Part shown: positions 23,836 through 34,884 of the stretch, in pieces
How positions within the stretch are numbered: position 1 is the stretch's first letter
Layout of the letters: every line of letters starts with the position of its first letter
Source of the DNA: Heterostelium album PN500
Lineage: Eukaryota; Evosea; Eumycetozoa; Acytosteliales; Acytosteliaceae
Direction of reading: 5' to 3'
DNA: 64,000 bases
Assembly (NCBI RefSeq): GCF_000004825.1
Contig: NW_008805063.1
Span: 868,857 to 932,856, forward strand
Made by a program: the position numbers and the translations under genes
The notes under the pieces: model-generated
Databases searched by the model: none
What the model was told of the DNA's origin: nothing
What the model saw: the letters and a program-made list of their open reading frames with translations, nothing else

Positions 23836-25416
23836 ATGGTTTTAAATAATAAATTTGAAGATGATGATCTTGAGTATTATCAAAAAGAGTCGGATATTAA
23901 TAAAAATAATGATAACAGTAGTATTATAAATCACAATTCAATAATTAATATTGACATAGATAAAGAAGATCATTCACCAGAAATCTGTGATAAAAAAGAA
24001 AATCCAACTTTTGGATCGATTTTCGATCGCAGTTCTCCTTTATTCATTGACAAAGTATTAATTATTATGTTTACTTTAATTTTCAATATGGATTCCATTA
24101 TGACATTTCCATTTGAACCACTGTTGTACACAAGATACGTTGAACATCATCATCCAGATTATACAAACACTCAGGTTGATAGTTTGGCCAGTAATCTAAA
24201 GTCGGTGGGTGATGCTCTACCCTTTGTTTGTGCTTTCTTTTCAGGACCCATCATTGGAACCATCTCCGACAGAATTGGAAGAAAACTAGTTTTGTATGCA
24301 ATGATCTTCTTTGTTCTGATCGACCAGCTTTCCATGATTCTCTGTTACCAGGTATATTTGGTGTGGCCAATGTGGGTTACACACTTTTTCACTGGATTCT
24401 CCAATAATATCACTCCAATTATGTTTGCAGTTGCTGCTGATGTCACCTCGAAGGAGGAACGTTCCAAGTATCTTGCACTGGTAGGCATCACAATGGGTCT
24501 ATCTTTGGCAATTTCACCATTGATAGGTGTCGCTCTCATTAGCTGGCATGTTATCTCAGTGGTGATTGTCGCCTTCTGTACAAACGTAGTAGGTCTATTT
24601 ACCATTGTTTTCATGAAGGAAACCATTCACTATAGTGACTCGATTCCCATCACCAAAGAGCAAAGACAAGAAATGTCAGGAGCAACCAAGAAATCAAAGA
24701 ATCCTTTCAAAGCCATTTACTACCTATTTAAATCAAGCCTCTATATTGGATTCTATGCCATTATATTCTTTTTGTTTTCTTTCACCGTGCAAGACTCGCA
24801 GAACACTGCATTTTTGTACAGCAATGTCAGATATGGCTGGGGTCCAACACAAGCCGGAATCATAACGTCAACGTTTGGCATTGGAGTCATGGTGTTCAGT
24901 GGTATCTGCAATGGCTTGTTGAAATACGTTAGCGACAGAGTTTTGGTTTGTTCCACCTTTATTGTCTCGGCGGTTCTACATGTCTTGTATGCATTCTCAT
25001 TCAACCAATATATGTTTGGCGTCACACTGACTCTTGGATCGTCCAGTTTGATGCCTCTAACTCTGTTGCAGTCGATCGTGTCAAAGGCATCGCCATCGGA
25101 TATGCAAGGTTTCATCTTGTCCGCTGTCAATTCGCTATGTTCCGTTGCTAGTTTCGTTGGTGCATTGACATCAGAGAATATCTTTGCATATTTCATCTCG
25201 AGTAAAGCACCATTTTACTTCCCAGGTATGCATTTCTGCATTAATGCCGGTATTATCCTTGTGACCTTCTTATTTTCGCTCTATGTAATGAAGAGATTCC
25301 CAGTTGGATGTCCTGACGAGAATTGTTCACAAGAAATACTATCCAATGTCGACGTCTCTAAAGTTGAGGACAGTGACACCGATCCATTATTGCCAAAAGA
25401 TGTAATAATCAACTAA
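23836..25416 (+). CDS. Major facilitator superfamily transporter
   Basis: Single exon, 526 aa, with about 12 predicted membrane helices after a ~70-residue acidic, Asn-rich cytoplasmic N-terminus. The MFS motif A is clear in GPIIGTISDRIGRKLVLYA (loop 2-3), preceded by SNLKSVGDALPFVCAFFSGP. The first helix region reads VLIIMFTLIFNMDSIMTFPFEPLLY. A large hydrophilic loop follows helix 6 (SIPITKEQRQEMSGATKKSKNPFKA), the usual divide between the two six-helix halves. The layout recalls the drug/solute carrier branch that includes SLC46-like and TetA-like proteins. The substrate cannot be told from sequence. The C-terminal DSDTDPLLPKD contains a dileucine-type motif (DPLLP), which often directs proteins to endosomes or lysosomes. 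Confidence 0.9.
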   Translation: MVLNNKFEDDDLEYYQKESDINKNNDNSSIINHNSIINIDIDKEDHSPEICDKKENPTFGSIFDRSSPLFIDKVLIIMFTLIFNMDSIMTFPFEPLLYTRYVEHHHPDYTNTQVDSLASNLKSVGDALPFVCAFFSGPIIGTISDRIGRKLVLYAMIFFVLIDQLSMILCYQVYLVWPMWVTHFFTGFSNNITPIMFAVAADVTSKEERSKYLALVGITMGLSLAISPLIGVALISWHVISVVIVAFCTNVVGLFTIVFMKETIHYSDSIPITKEQRQEMSGATKKSKNPFKAIYYLFKSSLYIGFYAIIFFLFSFTVQDSQNTAFLYSNVRYGWGPTQAGIITSTFGIGVMVFSGICNGLLKYVSDRVLVCSTFIVSAVLHVLYAFSFNQYMFGVTLTLGSSSLMPLTLLQSIVSKASPSDMQGFILSAVNSLCSVASFVGALTSENIFAYFISSKAPFYFPGMHFCINAGIILVTFLFSLYVMKRFPVGCPDENCSQEILSNVDVSKVEDSDTDPLLPKDVIIN

Positions 25417-25622
25417 TAATAAAACTATTTATTTCAATAAAATTAATTTTTTTTCATTAATTAAATAGATTGATTGATCATCAAATGATGTTGTTTTGAC
25501 TTTGACACTAATATAGATAAAAATTTTAAAAAATTCTTTAATTTACTTTTTTTTCTTTTTACTATCTTAATATTTATTCTTTTATTTTGTTTTATAGTTA
25601 ATTGTTAAGGTTTATATATAGG

Positions 25623-26853
25623 ATGACAAAGAATAAGTATCAAAATGATACAAATAGTTTGAGTTTAGTTGTAGAGAATGAAGATAATCCAAAGATAAAA
25701 GCGAGTAAGTAAAGAGATTCTAAATTGAAGTCTGTTATAGACGATCTCTCTTACATACTCAATTATATTTAGTTTATGACTGTTATACTCAATTATATAA
25801 TGAATATAATCAACCAAGGAATGGTATAAACAATCCTTCATTGCCATTCTTGAATGAAATTCAAAAGTCAGTGTCATACAAGTTAGCAAAACAATATCGA
25901 ACAGAGTATACAAAGAGTAACTTTATACAGTCATATACAAAGAAAGGAAAAAGACAACATGATACAGATGAAGAGGAAGAAGAGGAAGAAGAAGAAGATG
26001 ATCATGATGATGAAGAATATGAAATATATGAAGAAGAAGAAGAAGAGGAGGAGGAAGAGGAAGATGAAGATATAGCTAAACAAAAGAAACGTTCAAGTAG
26101 AAGTACAGGTAGTAATAAAAAGGAAGTTGATGGTATTGGTTTCAATGACAAAGGCAGTGCTGGTGATACTAAAGGTGAAGATCAAGATAGTCCTACTCGA
26201 AAGAAACAAAAGATAAACAATTCACTGATAGAAAATGAAGACAAGTTTGATTCATCAGTGGATGATAGTGAAGAGGAAGAAGATGAAGAGGAAGAAGATG
26301 AAGATGAAGATGACTATAGCTATGACGAAGAGGAGGATGAGTTCAATGAAGAACAATACGATGAAGAAAATGATTACAGTGGAAGCGAAGCATCTGATGA
26401 TTCATTTATAAATGACAGCAATTACGATCCTCCACCAAATAAAAACAATTTTGTATTTCTAAAATCAAAGACATCGCTGGTACCGAGCGTAGAGCAAGCA
26501 ATAGAAGAGAGTAGATATTGTAGACATCCACTGAGTACGATAAACATGGCAGAGATTAATGTATCTTCAAAGTGTGGCCCTGAAGTTTTATTAGCAATTG
26601 GTATGATCAATCACTTAATCATTCAATTCATTCAATTCATTCAATCACTTAATCATTCAATTCATTAATCAATATTTATTTATTTACATATAACTTTTGT
26701 TTAAACTTATTAATTAATGAAATTTGTTTTTTTTTTTATTTCCATTATTTTAATTTAGGTGTTATATATCAACAGTACCTCATTGATATTATTTCGAAAG
26801 TTGGAAAAAGTAACAACAACAATAATAATAACATCAACGACAGCTCTAAATAA
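25623..26853 (+). CDS. Acidic Glu/Asp-rich protein, possible histone-fold tail
   Basis: Not recognised with certainty. Three exons (25623-25704, 25773-26600, 26759-26853) join in phase to 334 aa. The N-terminus (SLPFLNEIQKSVSYKLAKQYRTEYTKSNF) looks like a short folded or helical segment. Two long acidic stretches follow (runs of Glu with Asp, Tyr), separated by a basic patch (KKRSSRSTGSNKK, RKKQK) that could serve as a nuclear localisation signal. After the acidic part comes HPLSTINMAEINVSSKCGPEVLLAIGVIYQQYLIDIISKVGK, where the last ~24 residues resemble the long central helix of histone-fold proteins. The predicted layout would suit a nuclear chromatin or transcription factor, but this is inference from composition. 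The end is poly-Asn. Confidence 0.75.
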
Positions 26854-28085
26854 TAGTTTTATATTTATTTAGTAGTTGCAAATATTATAAATAGATGAAT
26901 AATTTATATTATTTAGATAATCTTTGCAAATTTGTGGTGTTGGAACTAATAGTTTTTTGTTTTTAATTTGGAAAACTCAAAGGTGTGGAGTGTGTTACTG
27001 CAAATATGTTAATATTATTAAGAACGATGTTCTAATATTTACATCTATAATAACTATCTTTAGCATATTTACTCACTTTTTTTAAACGAAATACGCAAAA
27101 ATATAAATATTTAAATCACATCGCCCAACACACAACACATTTCCACCAGTAACCACAAAATATAGAATTCAATAAATAAATGGTTGATGAATCTAATAAA
27201 TAAAGCATTGAAATAATCCACACACATGTGTTCTTGGAATTTCACTTTTTTTAATATTACAGTATCAATTAACCAGCTATGGTAAGCACTACTATTTTTT
27301 TAAAATATCATTAAAATAAGTAATATTAATCTGTGGTGGGTAATTTATCACTCTCTATCTATGAATCTTTCCTTTCATAAAGCACCAACAACCACATTAC
27401 TACCACGATTGAATACATTCAACAGCGACAACAGGATGACATCAAACACCCACACACCTTTTCAATCCATCTGTATTTATATTCACACTATTGCCAGTGA
27501 CCATATCCAATGCCAAATGATTAAAATAGTTTGTTTGATTCAGTACCACAAATCGAAAAAGGACATAGAGTAATAGTAATGATATCTATTACTCTTTAAA
27601 GAATCAAGTTTGTTTTTCCTTCTATGTTCATCCTTCCTCTATTTATAAAAAGATTACAAAGTTTATTTTATTTTATTTTATTTTATTCTATTTCTATTTT
27701 GTTTATTGTTATTTATCACTTTCAATATTATTATTATTATTTATTCTATTTCTATTTTGTTAAATACTTTTTTTATATAATTATTATTTAATAGTTTGAT
27801 ATCATTTTTTTTTAATTTAAAAGTTATTGGATTAGTTATTATATCTTTTTTTATATTATTGAATAATAAAGAACAAAGAAAGTTTGCAGGAGTTCTTTGT
27901 TTTTTATTTTTCTGATTTTTATATTTATATTTATTTTTATAATAATATTTATTTTCATTTCTATTCATAATTATATTGATATTCATGTACAGTTATAGTT
28001 ATTTACAATATTAATATATATATACTATTTATTATTTATTATTATTTATTATTTTGTCAAGTGGAAATTTGACTTTTTAATCATT
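26854..28085. other. Intergenic with an isolated ATG|GTAAGC site
   Basis: About 1.2 kb. At 27262-27290 a TTTAATATTACAG acceptor-like site is closely followed by ATG and GTAAGC, the layout of a one-codon coding exon that some dictyostelid ribosomal genes use. I could not find a following exon that encodes a recognisable protein. A 70-codon plus-strand frame at 27361-27573 is Thr/His-rich and looks random. The rest is AT-rich repeats. Confidence 0.4.
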
Positions 28086-31000
28086 ATGAGTACACCAAAT
28101 AAATCAATACAATCTTTGCCATTTGGCGGTAATAGAACCTCTCCATCTAAACTTACATCAAGCTATAAGCCACCTATTTCCAATGAAGAATCTCAGAATA
28201 AATATATGCATGGATATAAGACTTTAGAATGTAACACTGTTGCAAAGAAACAAGAATGTATTAAAGACAGAGATTGGTAAATATTTTATTATAAAAATCT
28301 TTGATTAAATAATATCTTAAAATAAATATTAATATTTATTTTTATTGTTTTTTTATAGCTTCTATTATCATAAGAATGAGGAAAAGAGAAGATGTCCCTA
28401 TGATCAAAATAATAATATTGTTTACTCTCATTTGATTTGTCCAGAAAAATGTGGAAAACCAAATGTAAATATAAAATTACAATAACTTTGTTTAAATTAT
28501 TTTTATTAATAACCTTTTTATTTATTTTAGTGTAAAAATTCACATAATGATGTGGAAGTTATGTACCATCCAGCTATTTATAAGACAAAGTTGTGTAATG
28601 ACCATGCTAACAATAAGACTTGCAAGAAAGGAAGATGGTGTGCTTTTGCCCATGGCGAGTCGGATCTCAGAGTCGGAGTATCAGACAAATATAAATTCCA
28701 AGAGAATTCAAAGACTCCTGTCAAAGCCAAGAGTTCACCGACCTACAGTAATACTTCATCCTATTCAAAAGATAGTCTCGGCAGTGTCATCGATTTGAAT
28801 TGGTTGTCCAACGGTCTTTCCAATGGCAACAGTAACGGTAGTTTTCATTCTCACTTTCTGTATTCGCCAAACAACAAACTGAATGAGCCACACATTGGTC
28901 ACGGTGCCAACTCTATGTTTGGATACCAAGCCCCAACGGACCTTGTATCGATCAGTACTTTGAAATACTATCCAGAGCACTATGATCCAACTACTTTAAA
29001 CAATTGTAATTTGGAGGTAAGTTCAACTAATATTTAATTTATATTTAATTAATGAAATATTAATATTTTTTTCTTTCTAATTTTTTAGAAAACTCTTCGT
29101 TTTGGAGTTTTGCGTGTTGATAAAACAAATCCATTGAATGCTTATCTTGATACTTCCAATATTCCCCAGGATCTACAATCATCTATCAGTATCGATCTAA
29201 CACTAAATTCGTCGGACAGAATTGCTATCTTTGGTCTATACAACCGAAATCGTGCTTTAGATGGTGACTTTGTAGCTATCAGTAATATCATGCCTTCAAA
29301 GTTGGAGAGCTCTGGAGATTCCTACGAACATAATCTAGATAAGGAGATGGAGCAATTCCTGCCCATCACAGCGTCAATCAATGGTTGTAGCCAAGCACCT
29401 TCGCCTGCTCCTCACTCACTTACAGGAAGAGTAGTTTCAATTCTGAGCTCCAGTCATAAGCAATCGTACTGCTGTTTCTTCAAGAAACAAAAGGGTGACG
29501 TCACTTACTTCTCTACCTATGACAAGAAGATGGTTGGCATCATAGTCAAAGGAATCATTCGGGTGCCATCACCAAAGACTCTTTTTGAGATTCAGCTACA
29601 GCAGTGGCCAACTAACTATCCGCTTCCAATCGGCGAGATTACCCAGACCATCTCAAACTATGATGATGTAACTCAAATGATTCAAGTAGGTTTTCAAATT
29701 GTTATTGTTCTTTAATTAACATTATACTAATATATCATAATTTCTCTCTAGCTTCTTAAAACAGAAAATAAAATCATTGATAGTTTCCCTGCTCAAATGA
29801 CTAATGAAGTTCAACTTTTGGGTTTAAAGTCACTCAATATCACCAATGCTCAAAAGAGAAAGGATTTAAGAAATTTGTTTTCTTTTTCAATTGGTGAAGC
29901 TATTCTTGATGAACAAACTGTTTTGTATTCATGTAACAAAGCTGCAAATGGAAATATCATAGTAAGTTTTTAATTATAAATTATAAAGATATATATATAT
30001 TAATTATTGACTTTTTATTTTTTATTTTAGTTTTCTGTACATGTATCTGATGTAGCATTTTATATTAAACAGAAGAGCGTCTCGGATACTGAGGCAGCTT
30101 CTAAAGGTTTCAGTATTAATATGGGTAGTTTCTCATCGAAACTATTTCCACCGGATCTTTGCCAACTGTTAAGATTTGAACCAAGAAAGGATAGGTAAAT
30201 TATTTTAAAATTACTTCAATTTATTATTATTTCAGTTACTAATCAATTGAATTGTTTATTATAGATGTGCGATTACGATTGAATGGGAATTTTCTTCAAA
30301 TTTTACCATTGTTGAAACCTACATATATCAATCGATTGTTAACTCCAACTGTCACTTATCATATCGAGATATTTCAAACATATTCAATAATTCAAACAAC
30401 GAATTATCTCAAGAATCGTCCCATTCAATCGAATTGGTTACTTCATTACGAGAGATGTTCAATGGTATTGAAAGTTTCTATGGAAAGTTCTCACAGCAGA
30501 CTTTTAAAATCTTTCATTCCTACAAAAAGAACCATCTTTCGACTGAAGAATTGAACTATCATATCTTGGTTGAGCAAATCAAACTGATTGCAAACTACAT
30601 CGCCAGCAACATCAAGGTGGATCAAGCTATCTACATGGCTTCGTGCAACCGAATACCTGAGCCTATGATCAATCAAATCAAGAAAGAAATAGAGAAATAT
30701 GAATCTATATTCCCGAGCAACATCAACTTGGATCTATTGACACTTGGCGATCTCCTATCGTATGTGTCCAACCTGAACACCCAGAAATACTTTGTCTCAG
30801 AGATTGAAAAATCTGGTCATTTGGTGCGTTTCACTGGTGAGAAGGATCAAATGTTTCTCCAATTCCCTTACATGTTTGAAATTACCAATCCTCTCGAGTC
30901 TTATGTCGATCTGTTCAACCAGAGACTGGTTCTACGAGTTTTGAATAGTGACAAGATAGACTCCATTGATGACCTGCTGCCAAGTCCATTCAAGTCGCAG

Positions 31001-34000
31001 TCCAATCTTATCAGTCACTTGCAATCGAGCTACCAGAAGAAAGTCAAGGTGGAGCAAAAGTTTAACCACATCGAATTCAATCATCTAATGAAGTCTAGAC
31101 CGTACGAAACTCAAGGTTTGTTGGTCAGTGTTGATTCTTCTGTCATTGGAATCTGGGTAGAGAAGCTCAATAAGACACTCTTCATAGATCTCAATCAAAT
31201 CAGTGGTTGTCGTCATACTTGGATGTACTCTACCAACTCACTTTGGATCGGGTGGAATACCAAATATCTGGGAATCGATTGCACAGACTGTGTAAGAAAA
31301 TCAATTTCCAATTCACAGGAATCTATTATTCCAGTGAATATTCATCAACAGGTGTCAAAGATAACATCATTCGGTCCGTCCAAACCAACTTCCATGCACT
31401 TGAAGCTCTTTGATCGTATTCAAATCCAAGTTGCAACCTTTGAATCTGCACCAACCAAGCAGGAGAACTATATTCAGTTCCTCTATGGTCTCAAGGATAC
31501 AATTCCTTCATGCTTTGAGCACCTGCAACATCGTGAAACCTTCTTACATAACAAATATCCCATGGAAACAATCTCAAGACCAATAGACTCTGATATTACC
31601 TATGTTAACTACTGGAATACATTGGTTGATCTAAACTCTGTTCATGTAAGTATCTAATCAGTCAATCTTAAAGTATATTATAAACAATATTCTTAACTAA
31701 TGATTAATTATTGTAGAAGAGTTTATCAAAGAGTTCATCGATTTTTGCATTCAATGTATCTATTTCATGGAGTAAGAAGAAAAAGAAGTATGTTGGTTCC
31801 TTCAGTATTCCACTCGACCACAACACCAGCAATGTTATGATAGCACGTGGTGATTTCCTATGCCTGAGATACACAAACGAAGAGAAGAGTAATTTATCGC
31901 TTCATACCCTCTTGACAAAGGCAAGCTATGATGAGAAGGCAGGAAAGATCTTGATCAAGTTCTCCATTAGATCTCCTAAGCTTACACAGAAATCATTTTC
32001 ACTGGTAAGATAAATTGTGATCTATTTTAATAAATTTATATTCTCTTAATTTTTTTTTTAACTTTAGGAAATTATTCTAAGAGATAGTTTTAATAGATCT
32101 CTTAGTGAAGGAGTTCAGAATTTCCCAAACATTGATGAGGTCTTACGTATTCTTATCTTGGACCAGTATCCACTCAAACTATGTGGTGTAGTTCCAGAGA
32201 ATCCAGTCGATCTCAACTCACTCGCGCTTCCTTTTACTCTTAGTGGTGAGCAATCCATAGCAATTCAAAATTGTATCCATAGTCCATTCACCATTATTGA
32301 AGGACCACCTGGCTCTTGGTAAGAAAATTACTTGTTATATTTTTTAATTATTTTTACTAATTTTTTTATTTTTAAAGTAAAACAACTATTGCATCTATAG
32401 TTTGTCAAGTTGCTATTGGTGATCAAGGAAACAATGGATTCATCTCTAAGATTTTACTTTGTGGTCCAAACGATTTTAGTGTAGATGAATCTCTGCGAAA
32501 CTTGAAACAGTTATTCCCAGCCATCAAGGCTTTGAGAGTTTATGGAAATGATTTTTTGGAAGACGATGAAAATGGGTATTTATTATGTAATTAATTAATT
32601 TTAACTATTTATCTAACAATTTTTTTTTACTTCAGATATGTCATTACAGAAGATATCAAGAAGCTTTCTTTACAATATATGATCGAGAATCAAAAGAATA
32701 GTTCTCCAAACATGGCTAGCAGAGATCTAGAGGGAATCAGTATGTATTATTTACTTTAATTATTTATAACAATTTATTAATTAAATTATTAGTTTTAAAT
32801 GAACATAAGGTTATATGTTGTACTTCAATTGTCTCAATTGAGAAGAGAATCTCTGATTTGAATATTCATTGGGTGGTCATTGATAATGCCAATGAAGAGT
32901 TTGAGCCTTCTACTCTGTGTGCTCTTAACAAAGCCAAACATGTTGTGTTGCTTGGTGATGTAATATCTGATTTTGAAAGTAAATTTCAGTTCATTAGATA
33001 AAAAAAAAAGTACATTTCTAACATTTCTTTGTTTTTATTTTTTATTTAAAGATACTCAAGTGTATATCAAGAATCCAACAATGAAGAAATGTTTTACTCG
33101 ACCTTTGGCACATAGACTCACCAACATTGAACCAATGAAGCTCAAGTCTTTGTATAATATTCCAAATGTATTCTTTGAGCTACTCAACTCAAAGGAATTA
33201 TCAAAGGTATTTTTTATTTATAATTATTTTTTTAACAATTCAAATTAATTAATATTTTATTTTTTCATTAGAATGATTATAAACCAATGCTTACTTTCTA
33301 CAATATTCCTAAATCAGAGGAGAAACTAGATATCAAATCTTTTGACACTATTGAAGACAACCTACACACAAAGTTCTTTAATATTACTGAAATAACATTT
33401 GTAAGCTATTGTTAATTTGCTATTATATTTTTTAAATAATATTAATGTTTTAATTATTTAGATCAAGTTCTTGGTTAAGTATTTAATTAACCAGAAGAAT
33501 ATCGATGCCAAATCTATTGTTATTGTTTCACCATACAGCACTCAACGTTGGCTACTCAAAAGACATTTCTCTTCAACAGGTGGATTCGAAATCAAAGTTA
33601 TGTCTCACCAAGAGGCTCAATACTCCAAGAAAGAATATGTCATAGTATCAATGGTTAGAACAAAAAAAATCGAAAATCTTGATATTTCGAATGAAGATCA
33701 ATTTGTATGTATTTAATTTATTGTTTTATTGTTTTATGTAATATACACTAACATTTTTTATTATTTAGTTGAGAAATCTTTTACTTTCAACAACCAAAGG
33801 TGTACTATTTATTGGAAGCATTCATAGCCTCAAAGTTAGTCAACAATGGAGCTCATTTGCCACCAAGATTGAAAGTCTAGATATGATTCAGAATGTGGAA
33901 AACATCAACTCTAACCTCATATGTACTACAAAAGATTATGAATCTTTTACCAAACTCACCGTATTTGAAACCGTGGAATGTCCAAGACTGGACCAAATGA

Positions 34001-34053
34001 ATAGTAATAAAGGTGAACTCTCAATCATTTCAGAGTTTTGGAAACAAAATTAA
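28086..34053 (+). CDS. CCCH zinc finger - RNB - SF1 helicase fusion, enzyme motifs degenerate
   Basis: Sixteen exons join in phase to 1657 aa (28086-28276, 28359-28464, 28531-29016, 29089-29685, 29752-29961, 30031-30194, 30265-31645, 31717-32004, 32068-32318, 32378-32575, 32636-32739, 32793-32978, 33052-33206, 33272-33400, 33462-33704, 33769-34053). Residues ~50-140 hold unkempt-like CCCH fingers, best seen in YKTKLC...C-x8-C-x5-C-x3-H at 121-140. About 260-720 matches the RNase II/DIS3 family: cold-shock-like GVLRVDKTNP...RNRALDGDF, then RKDLRNLFSF, FSVHVSDVAFYIK and CAITIEWEF. The active-site acidic cluster is changed (SIGEAILDEQTV where DIDDA is expected). About 1140-1600 is UPF1-like SF1 helicase: GPPGSCKTT for GPPGTGKT, VVIDNAN for the DEAA box, LLGDVISDFE for GDxxQLPP, and LLLSTTKG for the ALTRAK motif. 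The combination recalls HELZ2. An RNA-binding pseudoenzyme scaffold is inferred. Confidence 0.88.
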
Positions 34054-34368
34054 ATAAATTAATACAATTTTAAAATATAATAATTATTTGCACTTCAAAT
34101 AATCATCTGTTTAAAAATCAATCAAAGTCGGAAAATAAGCAAACCTGTGACATCACTTTCTTGTTTGGTTTTTTTTTTTCAGTTTTACAAAAAATCTCAA
34201 CACGTTTAGACTCGATAAAAATTCATACCAGGGATTGAAAGATCTTAAAATTTTCGAGCTACAGTTTTTCTTTTTATAATTTTATTCAATACCAAGATTT
34301 AAATATTTTTCAAACCAGTTATCTTTTATTTTATAAATTTGCAAAATATATTATTCAACACATATACA
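34054..34368. other. Spacer upstream of saposin-like gene
   Basis: About 315 bp, AT-rich; 3' flank of the helicase fusion and promoter of the saposin-like gene. Nothing else seen. Confidence 0.5.
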
Positions 34369-34728
34369 ATGAAAAAATTTGGATTATTTTTATTAGCCCT
34401 ATTGGTTTGCTCATTCCTGGTTGAATCGATTCAAGGAGACAAAGAAGCTGACAGAAAGAGAGAAGAAGAGGAAAGACGTATCAGATGTCAATGTTGTAGA
34501 GACACTGCAGTTGCCTTCAAGAAATTATCCAAGAAAAAGAATCTTCCTTGGGGAGAATCTCAAATTGCTCAAACTTTGGTTGCTGCCTACAGTCTGGAGA
34601 AGGACCCATTCACAAGAGACACATGTATCTACGTTACCAAAACCTTTGGTCACTACTTTGTGGTTGAATGCTTCCAAAAGGAGAAATTACCTGAAGAAGT
34701 TTGTGCTGGATTGGGATACTGTAAATAA
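34369..34728 (+). CDS. Secreted saposin-B-like protein
   Basis: Single exon, 119 aa. The first in-frame ATG gives a clear signal peptide, MKKFGLFLLALLVCSFLVESIQG, so the protein enters the secretory route to the lysosome or outside. After a highly charged spacer (KEADRKREEEERR) the cysteine pattern C-x-CC ... DTC ... VVEC ... EEVCAGLGYC fits a saposin-B fold with three disulfides: paired helices held by Cys, and the usual P-x-x-V-C-x-x-L-x-x-C ending. Saposin-like proteins bind or extract lipids, and some relatives in amoebae permeabilise bacterial membranes; nothing here decides between these roles. It is a single domain without a prosaposin-like array. It ends 156 bp from the convergent TPR gene. 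Confidence 0.8.
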   Translation: MKKFGLFLLALLVCSFLVESIQGDKEADRKREEEERRIRCQCCRDTAVAFKKLSKKKNLPWGESQIAQTLVAAYSLEKDPFTRDTCIYVTKTFGHYFVVECFQKEKLPEEVCAGLGYCK

Positions 34729-34884
34729 AATCGATCCAATCATCAATCGACTCGAAATACATATTAACATTTTGAAATAAAGAAAAAACCAAAATTTGTT
34801 AAACACCAAAATCGTAAAAATATGTTGTAATAAAATGTCAATCATTATTGCTATATTAAAGTATATAATATATATGTATTATAT

